Part shown: one piece after another, positions 44,415 to 55,657 of the stretch | How the letters are laid out: each line of letters begins with the position of its first letter | How positions within the stretch are numbered: the stretch's first letter is position 1 | Source of the DNA: Lineolata rhizophorae | Taxonomy: Eukaryota; Ascomycota; Dothideomycetes; Lineolatales; Lineolataceae | Direction of reading: 5' to 3' | Assembly: GCA_010093515.1 (NCBI GenBank) | Contig: MU001686.1 | Coordinates: 1-64,000, forward strand | DNA length: 64,000 bases | Made by a program: the position numbers and the translations under genes | Notes under the pieces: model-generated | Told to the model about the DNA's origin: nothing | What the model saw: only the letters and a program-made list of their open reading frames with translations | The model's database searches: none

Positions 44415-47401
44415 TCACCCTGCCCCGAACTTCACAATTCCCGCCTTCACCATCTCGCCCGCGAAATCCCGCACGTCCGCCACCAAGGCCTCGGGCCTCT
44501 CCCACGCCACCATCCTGCCTCTGCCGCCTCCCCCTCCAGTTCGCCTTGCCCTTTCGCCTCCGCTCCCTGCCCCGTGCCTCCTCACCCAAACTAGATTCTG
44601 CACTGCGCCGGCCCACATGGGTGGCGACGCCTCTTTGTCGCACATCTCTTCGTCCTCCTCCTCGTTGTCCTGCTGCTGCTGCTGCTGTTGTTGCTGTTGT
44701 TGCTGCTGTTGCTGCTGTTGCTGCTGCTGCCCTCCTGCCCCCCTCTCCTCTTGCCTTTCCGTCTCCTCCCCTTCTTCCGTCACCGTCGCCAACCTAACAT
44801 CACTATCCTCCCGTCCTCCTCTCCCCCCCCCTCTACCCCCTCCTCTGCCTCCTCCCCCCCCTCCTCCTCCTTCTACTCCTTCTCCTCCTTCTCCACCACG
44901 ACTTCTCTCTCCTGCCCCACTGTCTCTCCCTCCTACATCACCTCGTGCCCCTCCGCTCCCCCCACCGCTCCCGCACCCAAAATCGCTAATCCCCAACGGC
45001 ACCCCGCTCCACCTCCCCCACACCTTCCCTCGCGCCTCCTCCCCCGCCGCGACCCTCAACCACCTCAGCCCAGCCTCCGGCCCCGGCAACCAATGCATCA
45101 TGGTCCAATTAAGCACGTCAGTCGGCGACCACGCCCCGGTCCCGGGCTCTGCCTCCGCCCCAGCGCCAGCAGCGCAAGGCGCAGCGAACGGCCACGCGCC
45201 GCCGCCGCCGCGGCGCCGCCGCCGCGGCCCGTGCCGCCGGTGTCCGTGCAGCGCGTCCAGCACGCTGGCGAGCAACCCGGCCGGCGAGTCGCAGAGAGAG
45301 TAGGACAGCGTCTGCGGGTGGTGCGGGGCGCGGCCGAAGGGGAGCGGCGAGGCGCGGCCGGGCGGAGGGGGGGTGGCTTCACCTCCGCCGCCGCCGCCGC
45401 CGCTTTCGTCGCTTTCGCCGCTCTCGCGGCCGCCGTTGTTGCCATTGTTGCTGTTGCCGGAGGCGTTTGCGCCGGCGGCGGCGCCGGTAGGGGCGCCGGT
45501 GCCAGCGCCGCCTCCGCCGCCGCCGCCGCTGCTGGCGGGCTGCTTACGCTGGAGCCGCTGCCTGTGATGTTGCTGCTGATGCTGGTGCTGGTGCTGGTGC
45601 TGTGGCTGCGCGTGCGGCTGCGACGACCGCCGGGCCCCGGCGCCCCGCCGAAAGTCGGCCGGCACGTAGCCGAAGCTGAGCAGCGGGAGGCGGGCGCCGG
45701 TGAGGCGGGCGGCGTGGTACTTGAGGAACGGGAGCGGGGCGGAGCGCAGGGCGGGCGGGGGCAGGCGCGGGGAGGCGGTGTGGATGGCGACGCAGGAGGT
45801 CGGGTGGTGGAGGGCGAGGAGGCGGCAGATTTTGAAGCCCCTGTAGTTAGGGTTAGCTATGTGCGGAAGTGGAAGATGGTGGGAGGAATGTTTGCTGAAG
45901 GTGTGGTTGGGGAGGAACGCCGGTTCTAGATGGGGAAAGAAGTAGGATAAAGGGATCAAAGGGGGAAGGAACGCTGCACAGATGTCGCGTTTAGTGGTGA
46001 TTGGCACAGTATTCGTGAAGGGAAACCCCGATGTTCCGCTGTCCACTCACGACTCCTTCCTGCCAATGTATCCGCTAGGGGTCCCAGTAGGACCGTAGGT
46101 AGGTAGACGACAGCACGAGAAGCGTTTTCACTCACCAGCCAGTCCCGTGCGCAACGTACCGCTCATACCCCAACTTGCGCATCAACCCGTCGAACGTCCG
46201 CGCCGTCTCCCGCAGTCCGAACCCCTCCTCGACACTCGCGTCGCTGAATCCGAACCCCGGTATGCTCGGCGCCACGACGTGGAACCTCGGCGCCGACTTC
46301 CTCTCCGCAAGCGCTCGGCCAGCCCCGACCTCGCCGCCGGCCCCGTCCATCGTGGGCGTCAGATCGTCGTCGTCCTCCTCGCGCCCGTCCGCCGCCGGCT
46401 CCCCGCCCGTCAGCGCGTCGATCACACGCGCCACCTCGATGAAGCTGCCCGGCCATCCGTGGCAGAAGAGCAGCGGGACCGCATCCTGATCGCCGTCGCT
46501 GTTGCTGCCGTCGGCGGGCGCATCCGCTCCCGCTCCTGCTGCCGCGTCCGCCGCAGCGGCGCGCCTAGTGGCGCCAGTGGCGGCGGCGCGCTTGTGCACG
46601 AAGTGGACGCGCAAGACCGACTTGCCGGGGGCGGCTTCCTCGTCGTGGTGCGGCCGGCGGCGAGCGTTCGGGTCGCTGATGTCGACTGTGGTGCGGAATT
46701 GGGGGAGCGCGGCGTTGAGGCGGTCTTCTTGGGCGCGCCAGTCGTATTTGTCGATCCTGTGGTGAGTGAGTGAGTAAGTAAATGAGTGTGTGAAGCGAAT
46801 GTAAGGATTGTGTTCGCTGAGCGTGGGCAGTAGAGGTAGGTCGATACACAGGTAGGTAGCTAGGCAGGGGTGGACAGAGCATGCAGTTTATCGTGTTTCA
46901 GAATAGTTTTGAAGGGATCAGCGCGTGTGGAGATTCATTCCCTTCTAGAAGCTTTCTAGAAGAACTTCCCTTCTTATCTCTCCAACACATCCCGTCGACT
47001 AAAAATTGGAAACGCACATACCAAAAGTCAATCAGAGGCTCCAGCGCCCCCTTGGGCGTGCCGTACTCCCACTTGCGCTGCTCCGGCAGCGGTAGCTCGC
47101 GCGGCAGTCGCGTCAGTTCGAGCTTGCGTTTCGTGAGGTCGAGATAGCGCGCGGAGACCTGCGCGGTTGAGTTGTCAGTTGGGGGTAGAGACAGTACTAA
47201 TAACCGCGTACAGGACGAGTGCGACAGGGAGAACTTGATTCTCTTCTCTCAGGGGAAGAGAGGAGTGTTGAGATTCGAGCGAGTGGTTAGGCTATGCAGA
47301 TGATAGACCCAAGGCGTGACAATGATACGTACATGCATCTTATAAGGCTGAATGGCATTCGGGTCCTGAAGAGTTGCTTGACTCTCGCCGCCGGCAGCCA
47401 T
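44415..47401 (-). CDS. epoxide-hydrolase-like alpha/beta hydrolase lacking catalytic residues
   Basis: Four exons on the minus strand: 47401-47333, 47158-47022, 46756-46136, 45840-44415, 750 aa against about 400 for relatives. Introns are 174, 265 and 295 nt, long for this window. The N-terminal EHN domain (SARYLDLTKRKLELTRLP, KYDWRAQEDRLNAALPQF) is followed by oxyanion motif HGWPG (168-172) and APSIPGFGFSDAS. The nucleophile elbow reads AHGTGWG, with Gly275 where epoxide hydrolases have Asp. Near the C-terminus the usual GGHFAAWERPE reads GRGRMVAWERPE, so the catalytic His is replaced. Low-complexity inserts rich in Ala/Asp, Gln/His, Gly/Asn/Ser, Glu/Gly and a run of 20 Gln interrupt the fold. 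It may be a pseudoenzyme or a degenerating gene; hydrolase activity should not be assumed. Confidence 0.72.
44670..44729 (-). repeat. trinucleotide repeat (CAG/CAA)20 encoding polyglutamine
   Basis: Twenty consecutive CTG or TTG triplets on the plus strand, read as CAG/CAA on the minus strand inside the epoxide-hydrolase-like gene. Interruptions by CAA make it less prone to slip than pure CAG. Flanking bases to about 45.0 kb form a long pyrimidine-rich tract on the plus strand. Confidence 0.9.
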
Positions 47402-48808
47402 TCTTTCAGCGCAGCAACGACAGCTCTGCTTCCCATGAGACACTAAAGTTCAGTGGTGAAGGACGAGATATTATTATTAGCCGTAGTTTGGAAACCCAGT
47501 GCCATGGCACGGAGGCGCATGAAACCCAGAAAGAAAAAAGGCTAAAAAGACAATTGGACCGATGTGCACTTGACAGGTACCCAAGGATATATGATGTACG
47601 AGAAGAAAGGAACAAGAAGAAACAACGGCCCTGAGTGAGGGAGAGCTGCAAACCCTCCTTCCCCTTCCCTCCCTTTTGTTCCCCCTTGCCTATAAGCTCT
47701 CTTGAATTTTAAAATTTCGCCCGCTGAAATCCCCCCCCCACCAGTCCACGCTCTGGAATAGGCCACTACCACGGGCCCCCAGCATTGAATCAAAGACGGC
47801 CCAGCAGCAAGCACCAAGACGCGCCACGCGTGATCGACGCCCGGGAAAGCCGGTCGTCTCGTCGCCGGTGCGCGAAGAGGTTTGGCGCCGGACCTGCAGG
47901 AGGCGACTCCAGGCCCCGTCCCCCCTCACCCCAAAGTCATCGAACCCCCCTGGCCCCGAGTCCCCGAGCGCGCGAACCAAGCGCAAAGCGGCGAACCCGG
48001 CTCGCGTGTCACTGGGCGCGGCGGGGCCTGGAACAGGGCAGAGCAATGCGCGAGCGCCTGAAGCGTCGCTAAGGAGGACAGCCACCCGCGACAATCCCGG
48101 CCTCGCCTGGGGCCGCCGGTGCGCCACTCGCCACAGCCGTCGAGTGCACCGCCACGATCGCGCCCCTGCCCGAGCACGGCCCGCCAATCGGGTCGCGCCG
48201 TTGCCCTCCCGCCGAACCCGCATTGCCAACTCCATTTTCCTGCATTTCCCTCGGGCTCCACTCCAAACGCCCTCGTCCCCTCACCCCCAACCCGCCCTGG
48301 GCGGCCCAAAATACGGGCAGGCAGGCAGGCGAGATAGGTAGATAGCAGATACGTCGGCGGTATGTTTGCGAGCTCGGCTGGATTGTACAGTGGAGCCCGG
48401 AACAAGGAAAAGGAAACACGCACACGACACGAGCGAACCGAACCCACCCCCAGCCCAAGGCTCCGAACGATCGACAAGACTGCGCAATCGCGCCTCAACA
48501 CCTACGACATGATCGTCCTACCAAATATACTCACAGGACCCTTTTGTGTTCGCGGCCATCTCCGGTGCACGTACGCGTGCATCCAGTCGCCGCCGCCGCC
48601 GCCGATCCTCCTAATCGCACCACCCGCCTGCCGTCTCCCCTGCCATTACTCCCCCAGCTGTGCTCTCTTGTATCTCGCCCGAGTCACGAACCCAAAAAGT
48701 CCACTTTCTTCGTCGTACCGAGCATGGCAGCGCCACCGCTTACGGCGCCACACCCCCCAGCCGCCACCTCCCCAATTGTCACTTGTACGTAGTCCTCCTC
48801 TCCTAATC
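47402..48808. other. intergenic, no gene supported
   Basis: 1.4 kb between the 5' end of the epoxide-hydrolase-like gene and the hid1 3' end. GC-rich frames on both strands (47.69-48.5 kb) lack motifs. Contains promoter and 3' UTR sequence. Confidence 0.5.
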
Positions 48809-51800
48809 CTATTGCTGCTGCACCTGGCCCGCCGAACCACCGCCACTACTCCCACCAGTACTAGCCCCTCCACCTCCTCCTCCGGCACCACCACCACCAC
48901 CGCCCCTCAGCCCCAACCCGCCGATCCTCTGCACCAGATTCGAGCCCACGGCGTCCACGGCTCCCCTAGGCGCCAGCAGCGACGGCGTCGCCGCCGCCGT
49001 CTCTTGCACCTTGAAGAGCCTGACGCGGGTCCCGACCCAGACGCCCGCGCTCGCGCTCGCGCCCGCCTTGCTCGCCTGCAGCTCGCTCGCGAAGACGCGG
49101 CCCCACAGCAGCGACTCGTACCAGCCGAGCGCGAGCGGCGTCCACTCAAACAGGTGCACGCGGATCGGCGACGGCTCGATGCCGCGGACCGTGGCGGCGC
49201 GGATCTGCGCCAGGGCCGTGTCCGGGTCCGGCGGTTGCGGGGACGGCGACGAGCCGGCGCCGGCGCCGGCCGTGGCGCCGGAGACGTTGCTGTTCCTGCC
49301 GTTGCTGCTGCCGGTGGCCGCGGGGACTTGCGGAGTGAGTTCCGCGATAAGGGTTAGGATCGTGTGGAGCGGGAGCTCGGGAAGCCATGTCTCAATCTGC
49401 GTGTTCATAGCGCGCGTGTTAGTAGCAAGTAGTGAGAGGTCATCATGCACGCCCATCTGAACGAATTGTCCAAATGAAAAAGTGTGTGAGAAACAAAACA
49501 TACCCATTCCGCCGTCGGCGCAAATGCGCCGTTGGAAGCCATCGTCGCCGTGTTCACGCTGCTGAGGCTCGTCGTGCTGTTCTGCCGCGAGAAAGACGGG
49601 TACCCGGCGGGCATCTTGCCACGCGCCTTTTCCGACATGCCACGCAGCTGCGTTGGCACGGCATCGTCTGTCGAAGCCATAGAGGAAGTCCTAGACACGC
49701 TTGCCGAAGCCGTCGATTGCGATGGTGTTGGCTGCAACGGCGTCGACTGCACAGCGCCGTTATCCTCGCCGCCGCCGCCCTCGAGGTCGCTGTCTTCCTC
49801 GTCGCCGCCGATCGCAAAGGCGCTAGTTTCTTCCGGCACGTCGCTCAACCCGGGCGGCCTTGACGAAACCGGACTCCGAAGGCTGTCGAGAGAATTGCCT
49901 CTAGATGTGCTGCGGAGCGAACTTGTATCCCCAGCACCAGACGCTCGCTCCTTCCTCATCTGCATTTGGCGCTCGATTTCCTCCTGTCCGCTTTCCAAGG
50001 TAAAGTCCCTGAGCGTCTGGAAGCGTTTCCTAGATCGTAGGATAGAGTAAATAAGGTAGGGGTTCGCTAAATGACGTTAGCTAGTTGGCCGATAACTCTT
50101 GTCTCTAGCCTTACCGCTGTACTGATGTTCGATTATTGCGTTTATGGCCTCGAGCAGTGACTGAAGAAGAGAGTGGTTGGTCTCATTCGCGAGAAGGAAG
50201 CTGGGCGAGGACATGGACGCAAATAACTGTATCAACTTCGAACTAGAAGTCCGATTAAGATTCTGAACGTGAGCTGCAACATTGTTGATGATGGCCAGAA
50301 GGGCTGGGTATATGGCATCCAGCTTTCCTTTACTCGCCGTAAGGAGTTTGTAGATGGACTGTCGCGCTTCTGTCAGCCCCATAGCTCTCGTCGACTCCAT
50401 AATAGTCTCGACTACTGAGCACTCACAATGATTACAAAATCTGCATAGTTCCCGTCGAAGTTCGGGATCCGGATAGTGGCTGGTAATGAGTCCTGGCCAT
50501 CGAATTTCCGGTTCAGGCTCTTCCCAAAGTTCGGCTCGACGCTCATTGTTTGCAACACGAACACGCACATCCTAACAAGACCTTGTTTGGACGGGTCGTT
50601 CTTGTTCTCAATTGCATAGTAGAGCACCAGCACTGTAAAGTCCTGCGCTCGCGCGGTATCAATTATGAAGGACCGGAAGCGCCTGTTGCACTGAAGGGCT
50701 TCCCAGAACAACATAATCATCTCCGGAGCCCAAGTCAGCGACTTCTGGCTACCAGGGAGGAACGAAGACGATGCGTTGAGCTGGAATGTGCGTTAGAAAA
50801 AGCGGAACATACATAACACTGTCGTGAATGAGCTTACCGGTTGATGCAAAACCCTCGTCATTCCATCAACCAGAAACTGAAAGTCTTGGGGCCGATGCAA
50901 CCGGCCTAGGAAATGACGGAAGAAATTCTTAGGTGGAGACCCATTGCCGCTATCAGGCACGGGATAGAGAACAAGAACTAGAAGGAATTGTAGGCAGTAT
51001 GTGACCAGTATCTGCCGAGGGTCCTTGAAGACGACGTGATCGTACGGTACCCGCCATGAGGCCGGGTTGTATTTCAGTGTCTATAGCAACTATTAGCCCA
51101 TAAGCAAGTCTAAAATCCGGCCTCGGAAGCGCATACGGTGTTTAACAGTGAGCAAAGCAGAGACAATACAATCTGCTTGTCGGGGCAGGTTGCAATATAT
51201 GTAATCGCTTTCACTCCCTTAGCAGGTATCATATCTGCATTCCGTCAGTCCTACACCGTAAAGAATCATCTGAATACCCTGCGTCTTGACTGACTTGCCG
51301 ACATGTACATGCTCTTGCTAGCTAGGACGAGCAGCAGCCTCAATAGCTCGGTCCTATTGCTCTCAAACTCCCTTGTCGATGCCAGCGGCGTATTGCACCC
51401 AACGCCCGTCTGCCATATCCCGTACGTGGCCTTGTTCTTGCCGGGTTCCGCCCTCGGAAGAGTGAACTCGGAGAAGAAGAGCAAGTCGATGAGTGTATCG
51501 ATCAGCTCCTCGGCCAGCGGCTTCGCCTCTTCGAACTCGGGCCGGCCGCCATCGTCGGCCGTAGGCGTCTGCGCGGGGTCCGCCTCGTCGAAGAGGACCT
51601 CGCCGCGGGCGATCTGGCCGCGGCGCGAGCGCTTGCGGCGGGCGCTCCAGAAGAAGCGGTCCTCCCAGGCCTCGAGGTGGTCGGCCTCGTAGACGAAGGG
51701 CAGCACGCGCGTGAGGACGCGCACGCAGTTGAGGGCGTCGCGCTCGGGCGCGAGCTCCGGGTCCGGGAACGAAGGGTGGTGCCGCAGCACGACGAGGCGC

Positions 51801-52099
51801 GACGTCACGGCGAGGATCAGCGTCTCGAGGTTCGGCAGCGCGTTGTCGCGCGTGCGCCGGATGTCGGCCGGCGAGAAGAGCGAGAAGATGTCTTCGGCAG
51901 TCTCCGGCAGCTCCCAGAACTATGTGCATTTGCGCCGATTGCGCGTGCGCGTTAGGCTCTGCGGCTGTGGCGGGCGCGACGAGGAGGAAGAAGAGATACG
52001 TACGCCTGTCCAGTACGGGTCGTCGGCGGGGATCTGCTGCTGCTCGGAGAGCCGGAAGATGCCTTGCTTGAAGACAAGCTTCGAATCGGAGGCTCCCAT
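48809..52099 (-). CDS. hid1: HID1-family protein (Golgi trafficking)
   Basis: Eight exons on the minus strand: 52099-52004, 51919-51295, 51234-51137, 51080-50838, 50780-50427, 50358-50115, 50066-49504, 49396-48809, 936 aa. Introns are GT-AG, 48-107 nt, all in phase. It begins MGASDSKLVFKQGIFRLSE, the HID1 family start with a myristoylation-type Gly2. Conserved blocks include PYWTGFWELPETAEDIFSLF, YIATCPDKQIVLSLLC, NETNHSLLQSLLEAINAIIEHQYS and FKVQETAAATPSLLAPRGAVDAVGSN. HID-1 in animals and Ftp105 in fission yeast act at the Golgi in cargo sorting. An acidic Ser-rich linker (about residues 575-700) and a Gly-rich tail at the C-terminus are probably disordered. The usual HID1 domain length is preserved. 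Confidence 0.9.
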
Positions 52100-52562
52100 T
52101 GCGCACTAGCAAGGGCCAGATCGCAGTTGTGCTGGGATGTCGCGGGCCAGAGCAGTCATCGCCCCAGCCGTCGCACGTGGTGGTGGAGTTGAAGATGGGT
52201 GCTCGTCATCCTCGGCGGACGTGCCAGCTTTGGGATCTGCAGCGGGCGGGAAGGCTGCCGCGCCGCGCCCCGGCAAGGCACCCGGGATCAAGCTGCCTTC
52301 AAAACACTTGCTGTGCAACCAATCACAACGGCATGCTCCCAGAACGGCATTTGAAAAGGAACCGGTGCTAATACGTGTTGCCTTCGTCACATCTGCACAT
52401 TACTCTCGATTTACAAATGCATTTCCGAGGCCTTCCACCTCCTCTTTATTTAGCCCCATAGCACGAGCAGCGCATGTAGCTCAACGCCACGAATGGGTAT
52501 CATGACAATACAAAACGCAGAGGCCCAAAGTATCAACAGGACCAGACGGCACCTTTCCCCCT
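52100..52562. other. hid1 promoter / pom34 3' flank
   Basis: 463-bp spacer, no gene seen. Confidence 0.5.
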
Positions 52563-53422
52563 TCAGGTGTAAACTCCACGGCTCCCCGAGCTCGACCTCG
52601 TCTTCTCATAGAGCCACTTGTTGTTCAAGCCGACGCTCGCCGTCTTAACGGGGCCTGGCGTCGGCGTAGGCGGCGTGATTCCTCCGCTCGAATCTGTGCC
52701 CAGTAAACTCGTGCCCAGCGGCGAGCCCGAGCCGTAGCTCAGCCTTCGAGGGAAGCCTCCGCCCACGGCCCGGTGCAAAAGCGGGCTGGACGCCGGCGAA
52801 TAGGACCCAGACATACCAAGAGGACTCTCCCTCCGCGAACGAGGCGAACCTCCTCTCTCACCACTGCTGCGCGGCGTGGCCGAGCGGCTGTACCGCGGAG
52901 GCGTGATGTAGTTGGAGCCAGGCGTTGCGGGCGCCGAGCTCGGGTCCAGACCGAACAGCTTGCGCTGCGTTGGCGTCAAGGGGATGTCACAAAGATCATC
53001 CTTGCGACGAAAAAGGGGGAGCAAGGCGATGGCGACGTTCGAAACGAACAGGAGGCGGAGCGCGAGGGGCATCCACCAGCGGGTCAGGTTGGAAGACAGA
53101 GTCTCAAATAGACCGCGCGAGAGACTACGGGTGAGACCCCAATTAGCGAGGACAAGTCATCCACGGACCCAGCGGTCGACACGTACGCGATCTTCGCCAG
53201 CTCCGGCACCATGAAAGTGAGCGCCAAAAGGACGACATTGTAGGCGATCTTCCTCACGTGCTGGTCGGTGAAGTTGGTGCGGTTCAGCCGGCGGTTGATC
53301 TCGTCGAACCTAGGATGCCTCCAAGTCCCGGTTGGGGGGGTCGACGTCGGCGGCTCCACAGCGGCGCTCTGAGGCGTGGCCGGTGCCTTCGCAGGCGTGG
53401 ACGTGGACGCCAGCGTCGCCAT
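52563..53422 (-). CDS. pom34: nuclear pore membrane protein Pom34
   Basis: Two exons on the minus strand: 53422-53187 and 53124-52563, 265 aa. The 62-nt intron (donor GTACGT, branch GCTAAT, acceptor CGTAG) joins PELAKIA to LSRGLFETLSSNLTRWW. Two membrane segments lie close together: IAYNVVLLALTFMV and MPLALRLLFVSNVAIALLPLF. The cytosolic/nucleoplasmic C-terminal part has DIPLTPTQRKLFGLDPSSAPATP, then Ser/Gly/Pro-rich sequence and VGLNNKWLYEK, the signature of fungal POM34 orthologues. With Pom152 and Ndc1 it anchors the nuclear pore in the envelope. The intron was placed by the family pattern, since a shorter choice would be under 30 nt. Divergent from ribokinase. Confidence 0.85.
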
Positions 53423-53938
53423 GCTCGAAGCTGTGCCCGCGAGCCTCTAGAGGAAGCGGATGGTTAGCTACGAAAGCTCGGAAGCTAGCAATTTGTAGAG
53501 GTTACTTACAATATGAATTCCGAAGGCGCTCAAAGAAAAGGGACTGCGTATATGCTGTGGAAGTTAGTAGGTTAGTAACGCAGCCAGCATCGCACGTTGC
53601 GTGTCAAATCATGGCTGTTTGAATGGCGACGGCGGGTTTGTTTGCTGGTGTTTTCGGGGGAGCACGCGCAACTGTTTGTCCGGCGGCCGCAAGCAACCGC
53701 GCCAAGAACGCGGCCTCAATGCGCTCACGTGACTGCGATGTGGTGCGATGATATCTTGTCTCCGGCCAAGCTCTGCACAACTCCGACAGAATTGAACGTG
53801 CCTACACTTGAACACGATCTTCAAGAGCTTTCCATTGCTGAATTTGAGCCGGCACCCATCTACACGGGTAGTGCCACTTAGGACATTTGAACGCATCACA
53901 AGCTCAGATACACGTCGGCGGAAATCGACCACAAGGAA
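53423..53938. other. shared divergent promoter of pom34 and ribokinase
   Basis: 516-bp spacer between divergent start codons. A TCACGTGA palindrome lies at 53725-53732, about midway. No TATA box obvious. Confidence 0.55.
53725..53732. promoter_or_regulatory. TCACGTGA E-box palindrome
   Basis: Eight-base palindrome 207 bp upstream of the ribokinase ATG and 303 bp upstream of the pom34 ATG; candidate bHLH (Cbf1-type) site for either gene. Confidence 0.4.
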
Positions 53939-55080
53939 ATGGACGTTCCAAAGATCTCTGTGATTGGGTCGCTCAATGTCGATCTTGTTACTCGGACCGC
54001 TCGCATCCCTGAGCCTGGCGAAACGCTGAAGTCCCGAGGCTTTTCGATCGGATTCGGGGGTAAGGGTGCGAACCAAGCGGTCGCTTGTGCTCGCCTCTCG
54101 AGATCGAAGAGCGAAGTTGGCAAGCCTTCAGTGGACGTTCGCATGGTTGGCGTTGTGGGCTCCGATCTGTACGCCGGCGACTTCCTAGAAAGCCTGCAGA
54201 AAGATGGAATTCAAACGGACCACATTCAGCGCTTGGAGGGCGAGAAGACGGGGACTGCGGTCATCATAGTGGAAGAGGACACTGGTGAAAACAGGATCCT
54301 TTTCTCTCCTGGGGCAAATTATGCCGTTCGCTCTGAAGGTCTTGTTGCTCCAGATACTGATGTTGCCGTGCTGCAATTGGAGATGCCTTTGGACACAGTA
54401 CGTTTAGAAATAGACTATTAGCTCTTGGAGACATGTAACCAAGCGACTTGCAGGTCCTCCGAAGCATAGAACAACTGAAGCAAATCGGCTCCGAGGTCAG
54501 AAAACGTTCGCATGGCTCGTTCGTCGCCATAGACGTCTAACACGTCTCTAGGTTGTGTTCAACCCTGCACCCGCAGTCCCTCTCCCAGATGGAGTCTACA
54601 ACGGGTTGGGACACCTCGTAGTAAACGAAACTGAAGCAGCAATCCTCTCGGATAAACAGCCAGAAGACATCACTCCATCTGCCAATCTCACGGAAGTTGC
54701 CGAAATCTTTATTAAACGCGGAGTGCAGAATGTAATTATAACGCTTGGAGGGCAGGTAAGATCTATCAGCTCCAAAAGACAAGTTCTAAAGGAGTCCACG
54801 TTTTGTTAACCATTTCTCCCAGGGAGTGTTTTACCACACTGCAAAGCTATCAGCTACTTCAAAGCCTGGCTCTCTCGTTCCCGCACTGAAAGTGAAAGTC
54901 GTTGACACGACAGCAGCAGGAGATACGTTTCTCGGCGCGTACGCTTGCGCACTTGCTCAATCAAAGGGCAAGGGGTTCAATATTGCAGAGGCGATTGATT
55001 TCGCCAATCGGGCTGCTAGCATTACCGTCCAGCGGCCTGGAGCACAGGCGGCGATCCCCTGGGCTGATGAGGTTTCATAA
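53939..55080 (+). CDS. rbk1: ribokinase
   Basis: Four exons: 53939-54397, 54454-54495, 54552-54755, 54823-55080, 320 aa; introns 56, 56 and 67 nt. PfkB-family motifs: N-terminal GSLNVDLV and GGKGANQAVACARL (sugar binding), and C-terminal DTTAAGDTFLGAY with the catalytic Asp269 and the AGD anion hole (usually GAGD; here AAGD). VVNETEAAIL is the ribokinase NxxE-type metal/phosphate motif. It phosphorylates D-ribose to ribose 5-phosphate in the cytosol. Exon 2 is only 42 nt. Length is normal. Confidence 0.93.
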
Positions 55081-55369
55081 TTCGTAAAGGGTTCAAACGA
55101 CAACTCTACCGCCGAAACACATAGGCGAGAAGGAGATTGTAGATTTAATAGCATTTAGGTCCTACATAGAAGACTTTGGCCGTCCACACCCTTCGCGATG
55201 ACATGATATCCAAGAGAGCGTCCTCCACCGCCAGGACTTGATACCCGGAGTCCAAGTTATGTGCATGTGTCTCCACGTATTTGTTTTCTGCTAGCAAACA
55301 ACCCGCCCTTGCTGCTATTCAAACCACGCTATCCGCCACACTCCCACCCATATTCCAGCAGTCTCTCGG

Positions 55370-55657
55370 TCAGACCCAGTTGTTGTGAGCATCCGCGTCG
55401 AAGAACTCAGCCGGGCCCCAGTAGTCGGCGAAATCGGGCGGAAGGCAAGACCTGCACCGCCGGTGCGGGAGGTACAAATCCTTCTGGCTGTTCCGGCAGG
55501 TAGAGTTCGAGCACGTCTGGAACTTGCCCGTCCTGTTGAACGTCTTGCACTTGCAGCATTGCCAAGCGCGGTGCTGGAGCTCCCCCTGGCACGGGCCGTC
55601 GTAGTCAATGATCACTTGTTTTTCCCAGCAGAGAGTTAGCTGATGAGTTGTGGACAT
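55370..55657 (-). CDS. small Cys-rich (possibly zinc-binding) hypothetical protein
   Basis: Single exon on the minus strand, 95 aa. No signal peptide. A cluster of eight Cys follows Trp: WQCCKCKTFNRTGKFQTCSNSTC and RRCRSC, giving CxC, CxxxxC and CxxC arrangements like a small zinc finger with some likeness to W-x-C-x2-C RanBP2-type fingers. Similar short proteins with a W-x-C-C-x-C core are common in Pezizomycotina, of unknown role. There are two earlier Cys at 10 and 23. Function is not proposed. Confidence 0.55.
   Translation of the reverse strand: MSTTHQLTLCWEKQVIIDYDGPCQGELQHRAWQCCKCKTFNRTGKFQTCSNSTCRNSQKDLYLPHRRCRSCLPPDFADYWGPAEFFDADAHNNWV

Noticed and set aside
44741-45000. polypyrimidine tract as a possible triplex-forming or regulatory element
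   Set aside because: Adequately explained as Gly/Glu-rich codons of the minus-strand gene.
43675-45303. 542-codon plus-strand frame with a Cys run
   Set aside because: Antisense shadow of the epoxide-hydrolase-like gene; the Cys run is the complement of the Gln repeat.
44688-45929. 413-codon plus-strand frame with Leu/Ser/Pro runs
   Set aside because: Shadow of the same repeat-rich gene in another frame.
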